Below, one piece after another: positions 41,017-50,921 of a stretch of DNA of 64,000 nucleotides. The translations under genes were made by a program, and so were the position numbers. Positions within the stretch are counted from its first letter, which is position 1; the number at the start of each line of letters is the position of its first letter. The stretch is taken from NCBI GenBank assembly GCA_965227945.1, contig CBDDGQ010000006.1, positions 1-64,000 of the forward strand, read 5' to 3'. The notes beneath the pieces were generated by a model, which saw nothing but the letters and a program-made list of their open reading frames with translations, was not told the DNA's origin and searched no databases. The DNA is from Azorhizobium sp965227945 (GTDB taxonomy: Bacteria; Pseudomonadota; Alphaproteobacteria; Rhizobiales; Xanthobacteraceae).

Positions 41017-42566
41017 GATTGAAATTCCCTCGATGGCAGCACGGCCTCGTACCACATCCGCAGCGATCCGAGTTCCGGATGGGCGAGGCAGCGCGCGAGA
41101 TACCGCCTAATACGGGGAAGGTGCCGCAGATAGTGTGGTTTGCCGTCGCGGGCATTCAGCCGGGCGAAGATGCCGAGGATCTTGGTCGCCCGCTGCGCGC
41201 CCATGAGCGCGTAGAGATGGCCGAAGCGCAGGGCATCGAAGGTCGGCTCGGCGTCTTCCCGCAGGCGCACATAATGCGCCAGCAGATGGGCCTCCAGTTG
41301 CTCCGGCACATCCACCCGCGCATCCTGCGCCAGGGAGGCGACATCATAGGCCGCCGGCCCCAGGACTGCATCCTGGAAGTCGATCAGGCCGACCTTGGCC
41401 AGGCCCTCGCGGTGGGGCAGCCAGATCAGGTTGGGGGAGTGGAAGTCCCGCAGCACCCAGGTCTGCGGCGCGCTCAGCACGGCGCTCAGGGCGCTGCGCC
41501 AGAGGAGGAGGAATTCCTCGCGGACCACAGTGTCCACCTGCGCCCCGCGGAAAGGCAGATACCAGTCCAGCAGCAGCTCCAGCTCGATCAGAAAGGCTTC
41601 CAGCGTATAGGTCGGCAGCACATAATCCGCCTGCGGGGCGATGTGCAGGACGCTCGGAAGCGAGCGGCCATGCAAGGTGGCCAGCACCTCCACCGCCGCG
41701 TCATAGCGCTCGCGGATCGGCTCGGGCGGGGTGCCGGAGACCACGCCATCGGAGCCCAGATCCTCCAGAACCAGCAGGCCGCGGTCGAGGTCGGCCGCAT
41801 AAATGTTCGGAGCCGACAGGCCTTGGCCCCGCAGCGCCCGCGCCATGGCCACGAATGGACGTACGTCCTCCGCCAGATGGGCGAGACGGCTGTAGGGCAG
41901 GCCCCGCCGGACGGGCGGACCATCGGGACGGCGCGGCGCATTCATCAGCACCGCGGACCGCGCCCCCAGCACCAGCCGGGCATAGGAGCGGCTGGAGGCG
42001 TCGCCCTGCAGATACTGCCGCTCGGCGCCGTCGAAGCCGCTGGCTTCGATGAGGAACTCGGAGACGTGCAGGCGGTCGAGCCGCTCCACGAAGGCGCCGG
42101 CGCCCACCAATACGGCGCGCCGGGCATCGGGGCCGAGGTCGGGGGCCAGTTCCAGGGCGATGTCGAGCCGGTCGGCGGGCATGCGGTCCGGGGCGCGGTC
42201 CGGCCATTCCACCAGGAGAATGGCGTCCTCGCTCAGTTCGTCCCAGCCCATCTCTTCGAGTTCGTCGGGATCCTGGAGGCGATAGAGGTCCGCATGCGCG
42301 ACCTTGCCGCGCGGGAATTCGTAGCCGATCACCAGCGAGAAGGTGGGGCTCGGCACTTCCAGGCCCGGATCGCCGGACAAGGCCCGCACCAAGGCACGCG
42401 CCAGCGCGGTCTTGCCGGCGCCCAGGTCGCCGGACAGCGCCACCACGTCGCCATTGGCGAGCCACGGCGCCAGCATGGCGGCCAGTTGTTCGGTATCCGC
42501 CAAGGCGCGCAACGTCACGGTGAAGGCCGGGACGGCGCCGGGAATGCGGTCGAGCACCAGGCTCAT
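41013..42566 (-). CDS. tsaE: TsaE-AmgK fusion: t6A ATPase and anomeric sugar kinase
   Basis: 517 residues with two domains. Residues 1-~165 are TsaE: ALSGDLGAGKTALARALVRAL (Walker A), SPTFSLVIGYE, HADLYRL and LLVEWPDR. TsaE drives the TsaBD complex in making tRNA t6A37. From ~175 on is an aminoglycoside-phosphotransferase-like kinase: LQGDASSRSYARL, LVLEDLGSDG, catalytic VLRDFHSPNLIWL and IDFQDAVLGPAAYD. This matches AmgK, which phosphorylates recycled MurNAc/GlcNAc at C1. The following murU fits the AmgK role. ATG overlaps the divL-like stop codon. Confidence 0.92.
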   Translation of the reverse strand: MSLVLDRIPGAVPAFTVTLRALADTEQLAAMLAPWLANGDVVALSGDLGAGKTALARALVRALSGDPGLEVPSPTFSLVIGYEFPRGKVAHADLYRLQDPDELEEMGWDELSEDAILLVEWPDRAPDRMPADRLDIALELAPDLGPDARRAVLVGAGAFVERLDRLHVSEFLIEASGFDGAERQYLQGDASSRSYARLVLGARSAVLMNAPRRPDGPPVRRGLPYSRLAHLAEDVRPFVAMARALRGQGLSAPNIYAADLDRGLLVLEDLGSDGVVSGTPPEPIRERYDAAVEVLATLHGRSLPSVLHIAPQADYVLPTYTLEAFLIELELLLDWYLPFRGAQVDTVVREEFLLLWRSALSAVLSAPQTWVLRDFHSPNLIWLPHREGLAKVGLIDFQDAVLGPAAYDVASLAQDARVDVPEQLEAHLLAHYVRLREDAEPTFDALRFGHLYALMGAQRATKILGIFARLNARDGKPHYLRHLPRIRRYLARCLAHPELGSLRMWYEAVLPSREFQS

Positions 42567-45121
42567 TCGGCGGCCTCGCTGCGGCGTGCCGCCAGGGGAA
42601 AAAGACAGGTGGCGAGGGTGCCGCCGCCGCGGGCCGGCGACAGCGTCACCGAGCCGCCATGGAGTTCCATGAACGAGCGCACGATGGACAGGCCGAGGCC
42701 CACCCCGCGATGGCCCGAGCCGCCCGCCTCGAAGCGCTGGAACATGTGCTCGACCATCTCCGGATCCACGCCCGCCCCATGGTCGCGCACCAGGATCGCC
42801 AGCGCATCGGGACGGCGCTCCGCCCGCAAGCTGACGCTGCTGCCGCGGGGGGCGGCGGCGATGGCATTGGACAACAGGTTGAACAGGATCTGCCGCACCC
42901 GCCGGCCATCGGCCACGAAGGTGCCGGCGTCGGCATCCTCGATGTGCAGCGTCACGCCCGCCTCGTCCAGCAGATCGCGCACTGCCTCGCCGGCCCCGTC
43001 CAGGGTGGCGCGCACGTCCACCTCGGCCAGATCGAGCGCCATGGCGCCCGCATCGATGGTGGCGAGGTCGAGAATGTCGTCGATCAGCGCCCTTAAGGAA
43101 TCGGAGGAGTGCCGCACATGGTCGAGGAACTCGCTCTGGCGCGGATTGAGCGCGCCGGCGGTCCCCTCCGCCAGCAGATGGGCGTAGCCGATCAGCGTGT
43201 TGAGCGGCGTGCGCAGATGGTAGGAGACGTGGCCAACGAAGGCATTCTTCAGCGCATCTGCCGCTTCCAGCGCCTCGTTGCGCTCCAGCAGCGCCCGCTC
43301 CACCTTCACGCTGTCGGTGACATCCCGGAAGGTAACCATGGTGCCGCCATCGGGCAGCGGCTGGGCGGTGCCGTCGAGCACGCGCTTGTCCGCCCGCTCC
43401 AGGCGCAGCGTCTCGCCCTCGCGGTGGTCGAAGGCGGTGACCACGTTGCGAATGCGCGCCCAGGCGCCGCTCTCGCCATGCTTGGGCCGGCACATGGCGG
43501 CCACCGCATCAATGTGCGGCCGTTCGCCCAAGGCTTGCGCGCTCAGGGACCAGAGCTGGAGGAAGGCCACGTTATACAGCCGCAGCCGGCCGTCGGAGCC
43601 GAACACCGCCACCGCCTCTGCCAGTCCGTCCAGGGTCTCGCCCTGGATGCTGATGAGGCTGTTGTAGCGGCTCTTCAGCGCCATGCTCTCGGACATGTCG
43701 TCGAACAGATAGGTCACGCCGCCTTCGGCATTGGGGGTGACCACCACCCGCAGCATCTGCCCGTCCGGCAGGTGCCACCAATCCTCCACCGGCTCCAGCG
43801 CCCGATAGGCCTCCCGCAACTGCTCGCGCCAGGCGCGGAAATCCGCCTGCTCCGGCACCTTGCGCCGGGCGCGCAAGAGTTCGAGCACTTCGCCCTCGCT
43901 GGGATGCTTGTCGAGGAAGGAGGGCTCCAGGCCGAACAGCCGCTCATAAGCGGAATTCTGGAACACCAGCCGCTCGTCGGCGCCGAAGATCACCACCGCC
44001 GTATTGAGCTTGTCCAGGGTGCGCCGATGGGCTGCCACCCCATGGGCATGGGCGGCGCGCACGGCTTCCAATTCGGTCACGTCGATGGCCAGGCCCGCGG
44101 CCCCGTAGGTGCCGGCGGCTTCCACCACGTCCAGCAGCCGGCGCTTGCCGCCCGCCACCACCCGCACCCGCGCCCCATAGGGCTGGCCGGCGCGATGGGC
44201 GGCCAGGGCCGCGTCGCGCGAGGCCTGATCCAGCAATTCCAGCGGCGGCCCGGCGGGGGTGTCGGGCTGCACGGCGCGGGCGAAGGCCGCATTCACCGCC
44301 GCCAGCGCCCCATCCATGCCCCGGCGCCACATGGCCACCGGCGCCGCATCGAACAAGGCGCGCAAGGCCAGGGCCTCGTCTTGGGCGGACGCCTGCGCCA
44401 GGGAGACGCCCCGTTCGGCCGGGGCATCGCGCACCACCAGGACCCGCGCCCCGGCCGCGGCGCGGCCTTCCACGGAAATCGGTGTGCCCGCGGCATCCAC
44501 GCCCCGAACGGTGAAGGGCTGCCCCTGCGCATCCAGGAGCGCCAGGGGGCCCGCCAAAGTGCGCGCCGCCTCCGGCCCCAGCCATTGGCTGATGCCTTGC
44601 GGCACGCCCGAGACACCACCCGGGTCGGCCTGAAAATCGAACTCCGCGGCCTCTCCGAACAGGTCCGGCGCGGTGCCCTCCCGCCACAGCACCATGCCGC
44701 GGGCATCGATGCCCAGCAGCGCGCGCAGCGCCTGCAGATCCGCCCGCAGATGCGCCGCCGCCTGCGCGGCCCGCTGCTCGGCGGCCCTATGGCGCGCCAT
44801 GCCGAGCGCGGCGGCAAGGCCGGCGGCCAGCGCCAGCAGCGAGGCGCCGGCAGCCAGACCCATCAGCAGCCCGGAGGCAGAGGTGGCCTCGATCGGAGCC
44901 GCCTGGGCGGCCTGCGGCGCGAGCAGGAGGACGCAGACCGGAAGGGTCGCCCGCCGCCAAGTTGCAGGGGGTGCAAAGGTTTGGGACCATGACCGCCCCA
45001 GAGACGAGACCCGCGGGAGGGCGCCCAGGGCACCACGCTCCGCAAGCCCGCGGGCGCCGGTGCTGAGAGGACGGCGGTCGCGAGGCCGCGGCGCGCCGAT
45101 GCTCTGGCTCCGATCGGCCAT
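42563..45121 (-). CDS. divL: PAS-domain histidine-kinase-like protein, DivL-like
   Basis: An 852-residue protein with a membrane segment near residues 85-110 (SGLLMGLAAGASLLALAAGLAAAL). Several PAS domains follow (RALFDAAPVAMWR; TLDKLNTAVVIFGADERLVFQN; ETLDGLAEAVAVFGSDGRLRLYN). The dimerisation helix reads FVGHVSYHLRTPLNTLIGY: the normal phospho-His of S-H-E-L-R-T-P is Tyr, as in Caulobacter DivL. The ATPase boxes (LLSNAI, DHGAGVD, GVGLGLSIV) are intact. DivL controls CckA-CtrA. The neighbouring genes also match. The start is uncertain. Confidence 0.83.
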   Translation of the reverse strand: MADRSQSIGAPRPRDRRPLSTGARGLAERGALGALPRVSSLGRSWSQTFAPPATWRRATLPVCVLLLAPQAAQAAPIEATSASGLLMGLAAGASLLALAAGLAAALGMARHRAAEQRAAQAAAHLRADLQALRALLGIDARGMVLWREGTAPDLFGEAAEFDFQADPGGVSGVPQGISQWLGPEAARTLAGPLALLDAQGQPFTVRGVDAAGTPISVEGRAAAGARVLVVRDAPAERGVSLAQASAQDEALALRALFDAAPVAMWRRGMDGALAAVNAAFARAVQPDTPAGPPLELLDQASRDAALAAHRAGQPYGARVRVVAGGKRRLLDVVEAAGTYGAAGLAIDVTELEAVRAAHAHGVAAHRRTLDKLNTAVVIFGADERLVFQNSAYERLFGLEPSFLDKHPSEGEVLELLRARRKVPEQADFRAWREQLREAYRALEPVEDWWHLPDGQMLRVVVTPNAEGGVTYLFDDMSESMALKSRYNSLISIQGETLDGLAEAVAVFGSDGRLRLYNVAFLQLWSLSAQALGERPHIDAVAAMCRPKHGESGAWARIRNVVTAFDHREGETLRLERADKRVLDGTAQPLPDGGTMVTFRDVTDSVKVERALLERNEALEAADALKNAFVGHVSYHLRTPLNTLIGYAHLLAEGTAGALNPRQSEFLDHVRHSSDSLRALIDDILDLATIDAGAMALDLAEVDVRATLDGAGEAVRDLLDEAGVTLHIEDADAGTFVADGRRVRQILFNLLSNAIAAAPRGSSVSLRAERRPDALAILVRDHGAGVDPEMVEHMFQRFEAGGSGHRGVGLGLSIVRSFMELHGGSVTLSPARGGGTLATCLFPLAARRSEAAE

Positions 45122-45325
45122 GCGCCCCTACATCCTTCCGTTCGCCAGATCGCTCCTCATGAGCGCCGCGCCGCCAGTGCGAATCAACGCCCGATCCTAA
45201 AGGAGGCGGGCCGGGGTTAGAAGCCCAGCCGCCGCCGGCCGCCGCGAACAGGTCAACGCCGGTTGCCGCCCGATTCAACCGGGCCGGCGCGCCATCCCGC
45301 GTCAACGCGCGGGCGGCACCTCTGC

Positions 45326-46195
45326 CTAATGGGCGGGTGCGGGCGCCCCGAAATACCCCTGCACGGTCTCCCAGGCCACGGTCTGGAGCAGGCGGGCGGT
45401 GGGCTCGTCCAGGCCCGCCCGGTAGCTGTTGCCCACCGGAGAGCGGCCGGTGAGCGAGGCGAAGATCACAGTGGCCGCCAGATAGCTGCCGGCCGGGCTG
45501 GGATGGCGCTTGTCCGGCGCATAGAGATTGAGATCGGGCTGGCGCTCCCGCAGCCGGGCGAAGGCCAGGCCCGCCGGAATGACCAACGCATCATTGGCAT
45601 TGCCCACGCTGGTATAGGCCTCGGCCAGTTCCGCCGTCATCTCCGGCTTGTCCGCATAGGCCCAGGACATGAACAGCACCGGGCGCGCCGCATTCTGCCG
45701 CACGATGGCGCTGTCCTTCTTCACTTCCGAGGCAAAGGCGGCCTTCAACTGCGGATGGATGGGGCATTGGCTGCAATCCATCATCACCGCGGCGTCGAAC
45801 AGCTTGCCGGGCGCGCTGAACACCACGTTGTTCTGATCGTCAAAGGTATAGCGGCCCAGCCCGCCGGGGCGGAAATAGCTGGCCACATCGTGCCAATCGA
45901 GGCCGGAGCCGCCGATGGTGACCATGATGGCGCGATAGTCCGCCTTGTGCTCGGGATCGGCCGCGCGCTCCAAGGCCAGGAGCTGGCTGTGGATGCCGTT
46001 GTTATAATAGAAGAAACTATTGCCGATGAAGAGCACGCTCTTGGGAAAGTCCGGCCCCAGGGTGGTGACCTTCGGGCGGGTCGGCCCGGCCGTCCCGGCA
46101 GCGGGCGCCGATTGCGCAGACGCGGCGGTGGCCAGCGTCATCGAACCCAGAACAAGCAGCGCCAGCGCGGCGATCGTGCGCCCTGTACGAACCAT
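45326..46195 (-). CDS. Exported SGNH-hydrolase-like protein
   Basis: 289 residues with a signal peptide (ALALLVLGSMTLATAASAQ, cut near residue 28). LFIGNSFFYYNNGIHSQL matches the SGNH block I (GxS replaced by GNS), and DKRHPSPAGSYLAATVIF carries the block V Asp-x-x-His pair. It is probably a periplasmic esterase or similar. No substrate can be named. A GC-rich hairpin precedes its ribosome site (GGGAGGAAGG). Confidence 0.75.
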   Translation of the reverse strand: MVRTGRTIAALALLVLGSMTLATAASAQSAPAAGTAGPTRPKVTTLGPDFPKSVLFIGNSFFYYNNGIHSQLLALERAADPEHKADYRAIMVTIGGSGLDWHDVASYFRPGGLGRYTFDDQNNVVFSAPGKLFDAAVMMDCSQCPIHPQLKAAFASEVKKDSAIVRQNAARPVLFMSWAYADKPEMTAELAEAYTSVGNANDALVIPAGLAFARLRERQPDLNLYAPDKRHPSPAGSYLAATVIFASLTGRSPVGNSYRAGLDEPTARLLQTVAWETVQGYFGAPAPAH

Positions 46196-46213
46196 CGGCC
46201 TTCCTCCCTCACG

Positions 46214-46233
46214 CCGGCCGCTTCAGCGGCCGG
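46214..46233 (-). terminator. Hairpin between cysK and SGNH gene
   Basis: CCGGCCGC/GCGGCCGG with loop TTCA on the plus strand, 19 bp upstream of the SGNH start codon on the minus strand. There is no T-run. It may end the cysK transcript or structure the SGNH leader. Confidence 0.35.
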
Positions 46234-46325
46234 TCATCTTATGGGAGGCATCCTGCCGATTTGCGTCAGAGCCGGCAACCCGCCCGCCCGCCCATGCGGG
46301 GCGGGCCAGGCGTCCTTGGGTCCGG

Positions 46326-47312
<987 letters not shown>

Positions 47313-47362
47313 GGAGCTGTCTCCTCGGATATGCGCCGGCGTGCGGCTGCGGCCGTCGCCGG

Positions 47363-47803
47363 TCAGATGGTGAAGTCGATACGCTCGTTGTCCGAGCCGT
47401 GGCCTTTGGTGTCGGCAGCGCGGCACAGGTCTTCGAGGGTGACGGTGTCCAGGGCCGCGTCGAACGTCTGCTCGGCCGCAGCCACCGCGGGCTGCACCAC
47501 GTCCAGCACCAGAGGCGGGAGAATGATCTCCTTCTCCTCTTCGGCCCCTTCCACCACGCGGACGATCTCCGCCACGGACACGCGGCGGCGTTCACGGGCC
47601 AGTTCATAGCCGCCGCGGGGACCCCGCACCCCTTTCAGGACGCCGGCATGGACCAGGGCCTGCAGGACAGGCTCCAGCCGGCGCGGCGGCAGGCCATGAC
47701 GGGCGGCAAGGGATTTGGCGGCGACGGGCGCGCCCCGCGCATGGACGGCGACATCCACCACGGCGGCAATGGCGAGCAGGCTTTTGTCGGATAAACGCGG
47801 CAT
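47363..47803 (-). CDS. Rrf2-family regulator
   Basis: A 146-residue winged-helix protein: LLAIAAVVDVAVHARGAPVAAKSLAARHGLPPRRLEPVLQALVHAGVLKGVRGPRGGYELAR is the Rrf2 DNA-binding domain. Only one cysteine is present (LEDLCRAAD), so the three-Cys Fe-S site of IscR/RirA/NsrR is missing. Together with the adjacent cysK, this makes a CymR-like sulfur regulator plausible; CymR acts through a complex with CysK. It starts 10 bp after the dut stop. Confidence 0.87.
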   Translation of the reverse strand: MPRLSDKSLLAIAAVVDVAVHARGAPVAAKSLAARHGLPPRRLEPVLQALVHAGVLKGVRGPRGGYELARERRRVSVAEIVRVVEGAEEEKEIILPPLVLDVVQPAVAAAEQTFDAALDTVTLEDLCRAADTKGHGSDNERIDFTI

Positions 47804-47813
47804 GTGACTGTGG

Positions 47814-48311
47814 CTATCTCGATCTCGGCGCGACGTCGAGCCCTGTCGAACCAAAACCACCGACGCCGCGTGCAGTTTCACCCAATTTTCCGTTTTCCAC
47901 CAGCTTTATTTGGCAAACCGCATTTACCACAAGCTGGGCGACCCGCAGACCCCGGGTGATGGCGAAGGGCGCCTCGCCGTGGTTGATCAGCAGCACCTGC
48001 ACCTCGCCGCGATAATCCGCATCGATGGTGCCCGGCGCATTGAGCACGGTGACCCCGAATTTCAGCGCCAGCCCCGATCGCGGACGCACCTGGCCCTCGA
48101 AGCCTTCGGGCAGTTCCAGGCACAGGCCGGTGGGCACCAGCAGGCGGGCGCCGGGGGCCAGCGACAGGGGCGCATCCTCCGGCACGGCCGCCAGCAGATC
48201 CATCCCGGCGGAGGCTGCCGTCGCATAGGCCGGCAGCGGCAGGCCTTCGCCATGGGCCAGGCGCACCACCGGCACCGCGAGCGGGGCCACCGTCACGTTC
48301 TGCTCACTCAA
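47814..48311 (-). CDS. dut: dUTP diphosphatase
   Basis: A 165-residue trimeric dUTPase (dUTP to dUMP and PPi). All five motifs are visible: ASAGMDLLA, RPRSGLALK, GTIDADYRGE, RGLRVAQLV and RGVGGFGSTG. The only in-frame start near the conserved N-terminus is TTG at 48311, with AGGAG upstream; an ATG in front (AGCATGAATTGA) is in another frame and stops at once. It lies 49 bp after coaBC, in the usual coaBC-dut order. Confidence 0.95.
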   Translation of the reverse strand: MSEQNVTVAPLAVPVVRLAHGEGLPLPAYATAASAGMDLLAAVPEDAPLSLAPGARLLVPTGLCLELPEGFEGQVRPRSGLALKFGVTVLNAPGTIDADYRGEVQVLLINHGEAPFAITRGLRVAQLVVNAVCQIKLVENGKLGETARGVGGFGSTGLDVAPRSR

Positions 48312-48360
48312 TTCATGCTCTCCTGAGATGTCATTCGCCCCGCGCCACCACGGCGGAGGG

Positions 48361-49575
48361 TCACGGCGCCTCGCCGGTCAGCGCCCCGGCGATGCGCACC
48401 ACCAGACGGCGGGCGACCTCGGCCTTGCTGGCGGCGGGCCAGTCCTCCACGCCCTCGGCGGTGACCAGATGCACCGTATTGGTGTCCCCGCCCATGATGC
48501 CGGTGGCGGGGGAGACGTCATTGGCCACGATCCAGTCGCAGCCTTTGCGCAGCCGCTTGTCCTTGGCGTGGGCCACCACATGCTCGGTCTCGGCGGCAAA
48601 GCCCACCACCAGGCGCGGGCGCAAGGTGGAATGGCGGGCGATGGACGCCAGGATGTCGGGATTCTCCAGCAGCGACAGATGCGGCGTCCCGCCCTCGCCT
48701 TTCTTGATCTTCTGCTCGGCGGCATCGGCCACCCGCCAGTCCGCCACGGCGGCCGCGAAGATGGCGGCGTCGGTGGGCAAATTCTCCTCCACCGCCGCCA
48801 TCATCTCCCGCGCGCTTTCCACCCGGATCACCCGCACGCCGCGCGGATCGGCCACCTGCACCGGCCCGGACACCAGCACCACCTCCGCCCCGGCCGCCGC
48901 CGCCGCCGCTGCAATGGCGTGGCCCTGCTTGCCGGAGGAGCGGTTGGCGATGTAGCGCACCGGATCGATGGGCTCCACCGTGGGGCCGGAGGTGACCAGG
49001 ATCCGCCGGCCCTTGAGCAGCGGCACCGGCGCGTCGAACCGCGCCTCGATGGCGGCGAGGATCTCCAGCGGCTCGGCCATGCGGCCCTCGCCGAACTCGC
49101 CCCGCTCGGCCATGGCGCCGGAATTGGGACCGACGATGCCGGCGCCGTCCTCTTTCAGCAACGCCAGATTGCGGCGGGTGGCCGGATGCATCCACATGCG
49201 CGGGTTCATGGCCGGGGCGAACAGCACCGGCTTGTCGGTGGCCAGCAGCGCGGTGGAGGCCAGATCGTCAGCAAAGCCGTTGGCCGCCTTGGCCATGAGA
49301 TCGGCGGTGGCGGGGGCCACCACCACCAGGTCCGCCTCCCGCGACAGGCGGATATGGCCGATGTCGTGCTCGGCGGTGAGGTCGAACAGATCGGTGAACA
49401 CCCGCTCGCCGGTGAGCGCGCCCACGGACAAAGGGGTGACGAACTGCTGCGCGGCGGAGGTCATGATGGCCCGGACGCTGGCGCCCCGTTCCTTCAGCCG
49501 CCGGATCAGGTCCAGGCACTTATAGGCGGCAATGCCGCCGCCGATGATCAGAAGGATGCGTCGCTCGTGCAACAT
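48361..49575 (-). CDS. coaBC: Bifunctional phosphopantothenoylcysteine decarboxylase/synthase
   Basis: A 404-residue fusion for coenzyme A synthesis. The N-terminal CoaC flavoprotein has GGGIAAYKCLDLIRRL, the substrate-recognition loop PAMNPRMW and the flexible SGAMAERGEFGEGRM region. The C-terminal CoaB has GRRILVTSGPTVEPIDPVRYIANRSSGKQG and the KIKKG CTP-binding motif. The usual upstream neighbour ubiB is separated by an inverted Acg-like gene. Confidence 0.97.
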   Translation of the reverse strand: MLHERRILLIIGGGIAAYKCLDLIRRLKERGASVRAIMTSAAQQFVTPLSVGALTGERVFTDLFDLTAEHDIGHIRLSREADLVVVAPATADLMAKAANGFADDLASTALLATDKPVLFAPAMNPRMWMHPATRRNLALLKEDGAGIVGPNSGAMAERGEFGEGRMAEPLEILAAIEARFDAPVPLLKGRRILVTSGPTVEPIDPVRYIANRSSGKQGHAIAAAAAAAGAEVVLVSGPVQVADPRGVRVIRVESAREMMAAVEENLPTDAAIFAAAVADWRVADAAEQKIKKGEGGTPHLSLLENPDILASIARHSTLRPRLVVGFAAETEHVVAHAKDKRLRKGCDWIVANDVSPATGIMGGDTNTVHLVTAEGVEDWPAASKAEVARRLVVRIAGALTGEAP

Positions 49576-49811
49576 GGCGGGTCTCCCTGCGGCGTTGAAC
49601 TAGAGCCGGATGCGTCCGGGCGCAATGCACCGGGCCTCGCACCCGCCCCGCCCCGACGGACTGTACGCGCGATCCCCCGCAAATGCCCATGGCGACGACC
49701 GACCGGAAAGCGACCCATGCCAGGAATTGCGACCGCGCCCTTGAGGGAGGTCAAGAGGGACACCCGGCCCGGGCCGTAGCGTGCCGCACGCAGATCCGCC
49801 GGGAGGGCGCC

Positions 49812-50915
49812 ATGAATCGCAGAACCCTGCTGATGGGCGCCGCCGCGGCGGGTGCCGTCGCGGTGGCCGGGGCCGGTGCGGTTTGGACCAACCGGAATGC
49901 CCAGACCTGGCAGGACGCGACCGCGGCCCTGCGCCGGCCATTTCCCCCGGATGTCGGCGGCGCCGCCGCCCAGGAGGCGCTGATCCGCAGCGCGACGCTG
50001 GCCGCCAGCAGCCACAACACCCAGGCCTGGCGCTTTGCCCCGGATGGGGGCGGCATCACCCTGCTGCCGGATGTCAGCCGCCGCACCCCGGTGGTGGACC
50101 CGGACGATCATCACCTGTTCGTCAGTCTCGGCGCCGCAGCGGAAAATATGGTGCAGGCCGCACCCGCCCTGGGCCTGGTCGCGACGCCGCAGTTCGACCT
50201 CACCGGCGCGGGCGGCATCCGCGTCGCGCTGCGGCCGGGCAAAGTGCTGGTGACCGATCTTGGCCAGGCCATCCCCCACCGGCAATGCACGCGCGGCCTG
50301 TATGATGGCCGGCCGGTGCCGGCCGCCGCCCTTGCCGCGCTCACCGCCGCCGGCAGCGGCGGCGGGGTGTCCCTGCTGGTGATCACGCAGCGCCCGGCCA
50401 TGGCGGCAGTGGCGGCCTTCATCCGCCATGCCACCGCCCGCCAACTGGCCGACCCCGCCTTCCGGACGGAACTGAAGTCCTGGATGCGCTTCAGTTACAC
50501 CACCGCCCTCGCCACCGATGACGGCCTGTTCGCGCCGGTGTCCGGCACCCCGGCCCTGCCGGAGCCGCTGGGGCGCGCCCTGTTCGACTGGGTGCTGAGC
50601 GCCACGGCGGAGGCTGCCAAGTCTCAGGCGCAGATCGACAGTTCCGCCGGCCTGGCGATCTTCGCCTCGGATCGCGACGACCCGGCGCATTGGGTGGCCG
50701 CCGGGCGCGCCTACCAGCGCTTTGCCCTCACCGCCACCGCGCTCGGGCTCAAGCACGCTTTCCTCAATCAGGCGGTGGAGGTGGCCGCCGTGCGCCGCGA
50801 CCTCGCCGCGCATCTGGGCCTGGGCGCGCGGCGGCCGGACCTGATCGTGCGGTTCGGCTATGGGGAATCGATGCCCTGGTCCCTGCGCCGGCCGGTGGCC
50901 GACGTGCTGGCCTGA
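49812..50915 (+). CDS. Exported Acg-family nitroreductase-like protein
   Basis: 367 residues. MNRRTLLMGAAAAGAVAVAGAGAVW is a twin-Arg-like signal (residues 1-25). The domain begins LIRSATLAASSHNTQAWRFA, the FMN-binding motif of the Acg/nitroreductase superfamily, and ends with RPDLIVRFGYG-type residues. These proteins bind FMN and their reactions are poorly known. It stands on the plus strand between coaBC and ubiB and ends 6 bp from the ubiB stop codon. GGGAGGGCG precedes the ATG. Confidence 0.82.
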   Translation: MNRRTLLMGAAAAGAVAVAGAGAVWTNRNAQTWQDATAALRRPFPPDVGGAAAQEALIRSATLAASSHNTQAWRFAPDGGGITLLPDVSRRTPVVDPDDHHLFVSLGAAAENMVQAAPALGLVATPQFDLTGAGGIRVALRPGKVLVTDLGQAIPHRQCTRGLYDGRPVPAAALAALTAAGSGGGVSLLVITQRPAMAAVAAFIRHATARQLADPAFRTELKSWMRFSYTTALATDDGLFAPVSGTPALPEPLGRALFDWVLSATAEAAKSQAQIDSSAGLAIFASDRDDPAHWVAAGRAYQRFALTATALGLKHAFLNQAVEVAAVRRDLAAHLGLGARRPDLIVRFGYGESMPWSLRRPVADVLA

Positions 50916-50921
50916 CCGCCC

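Noticed and set aside
41013..43493. The TsaE-AmgK frame extended through 309 codons upstream
   Set aside because: The extension is antiparallel noise in another frame of divL. ATG 42566 overlaps the divL stop codon and starts the conserved TsaE sequence.
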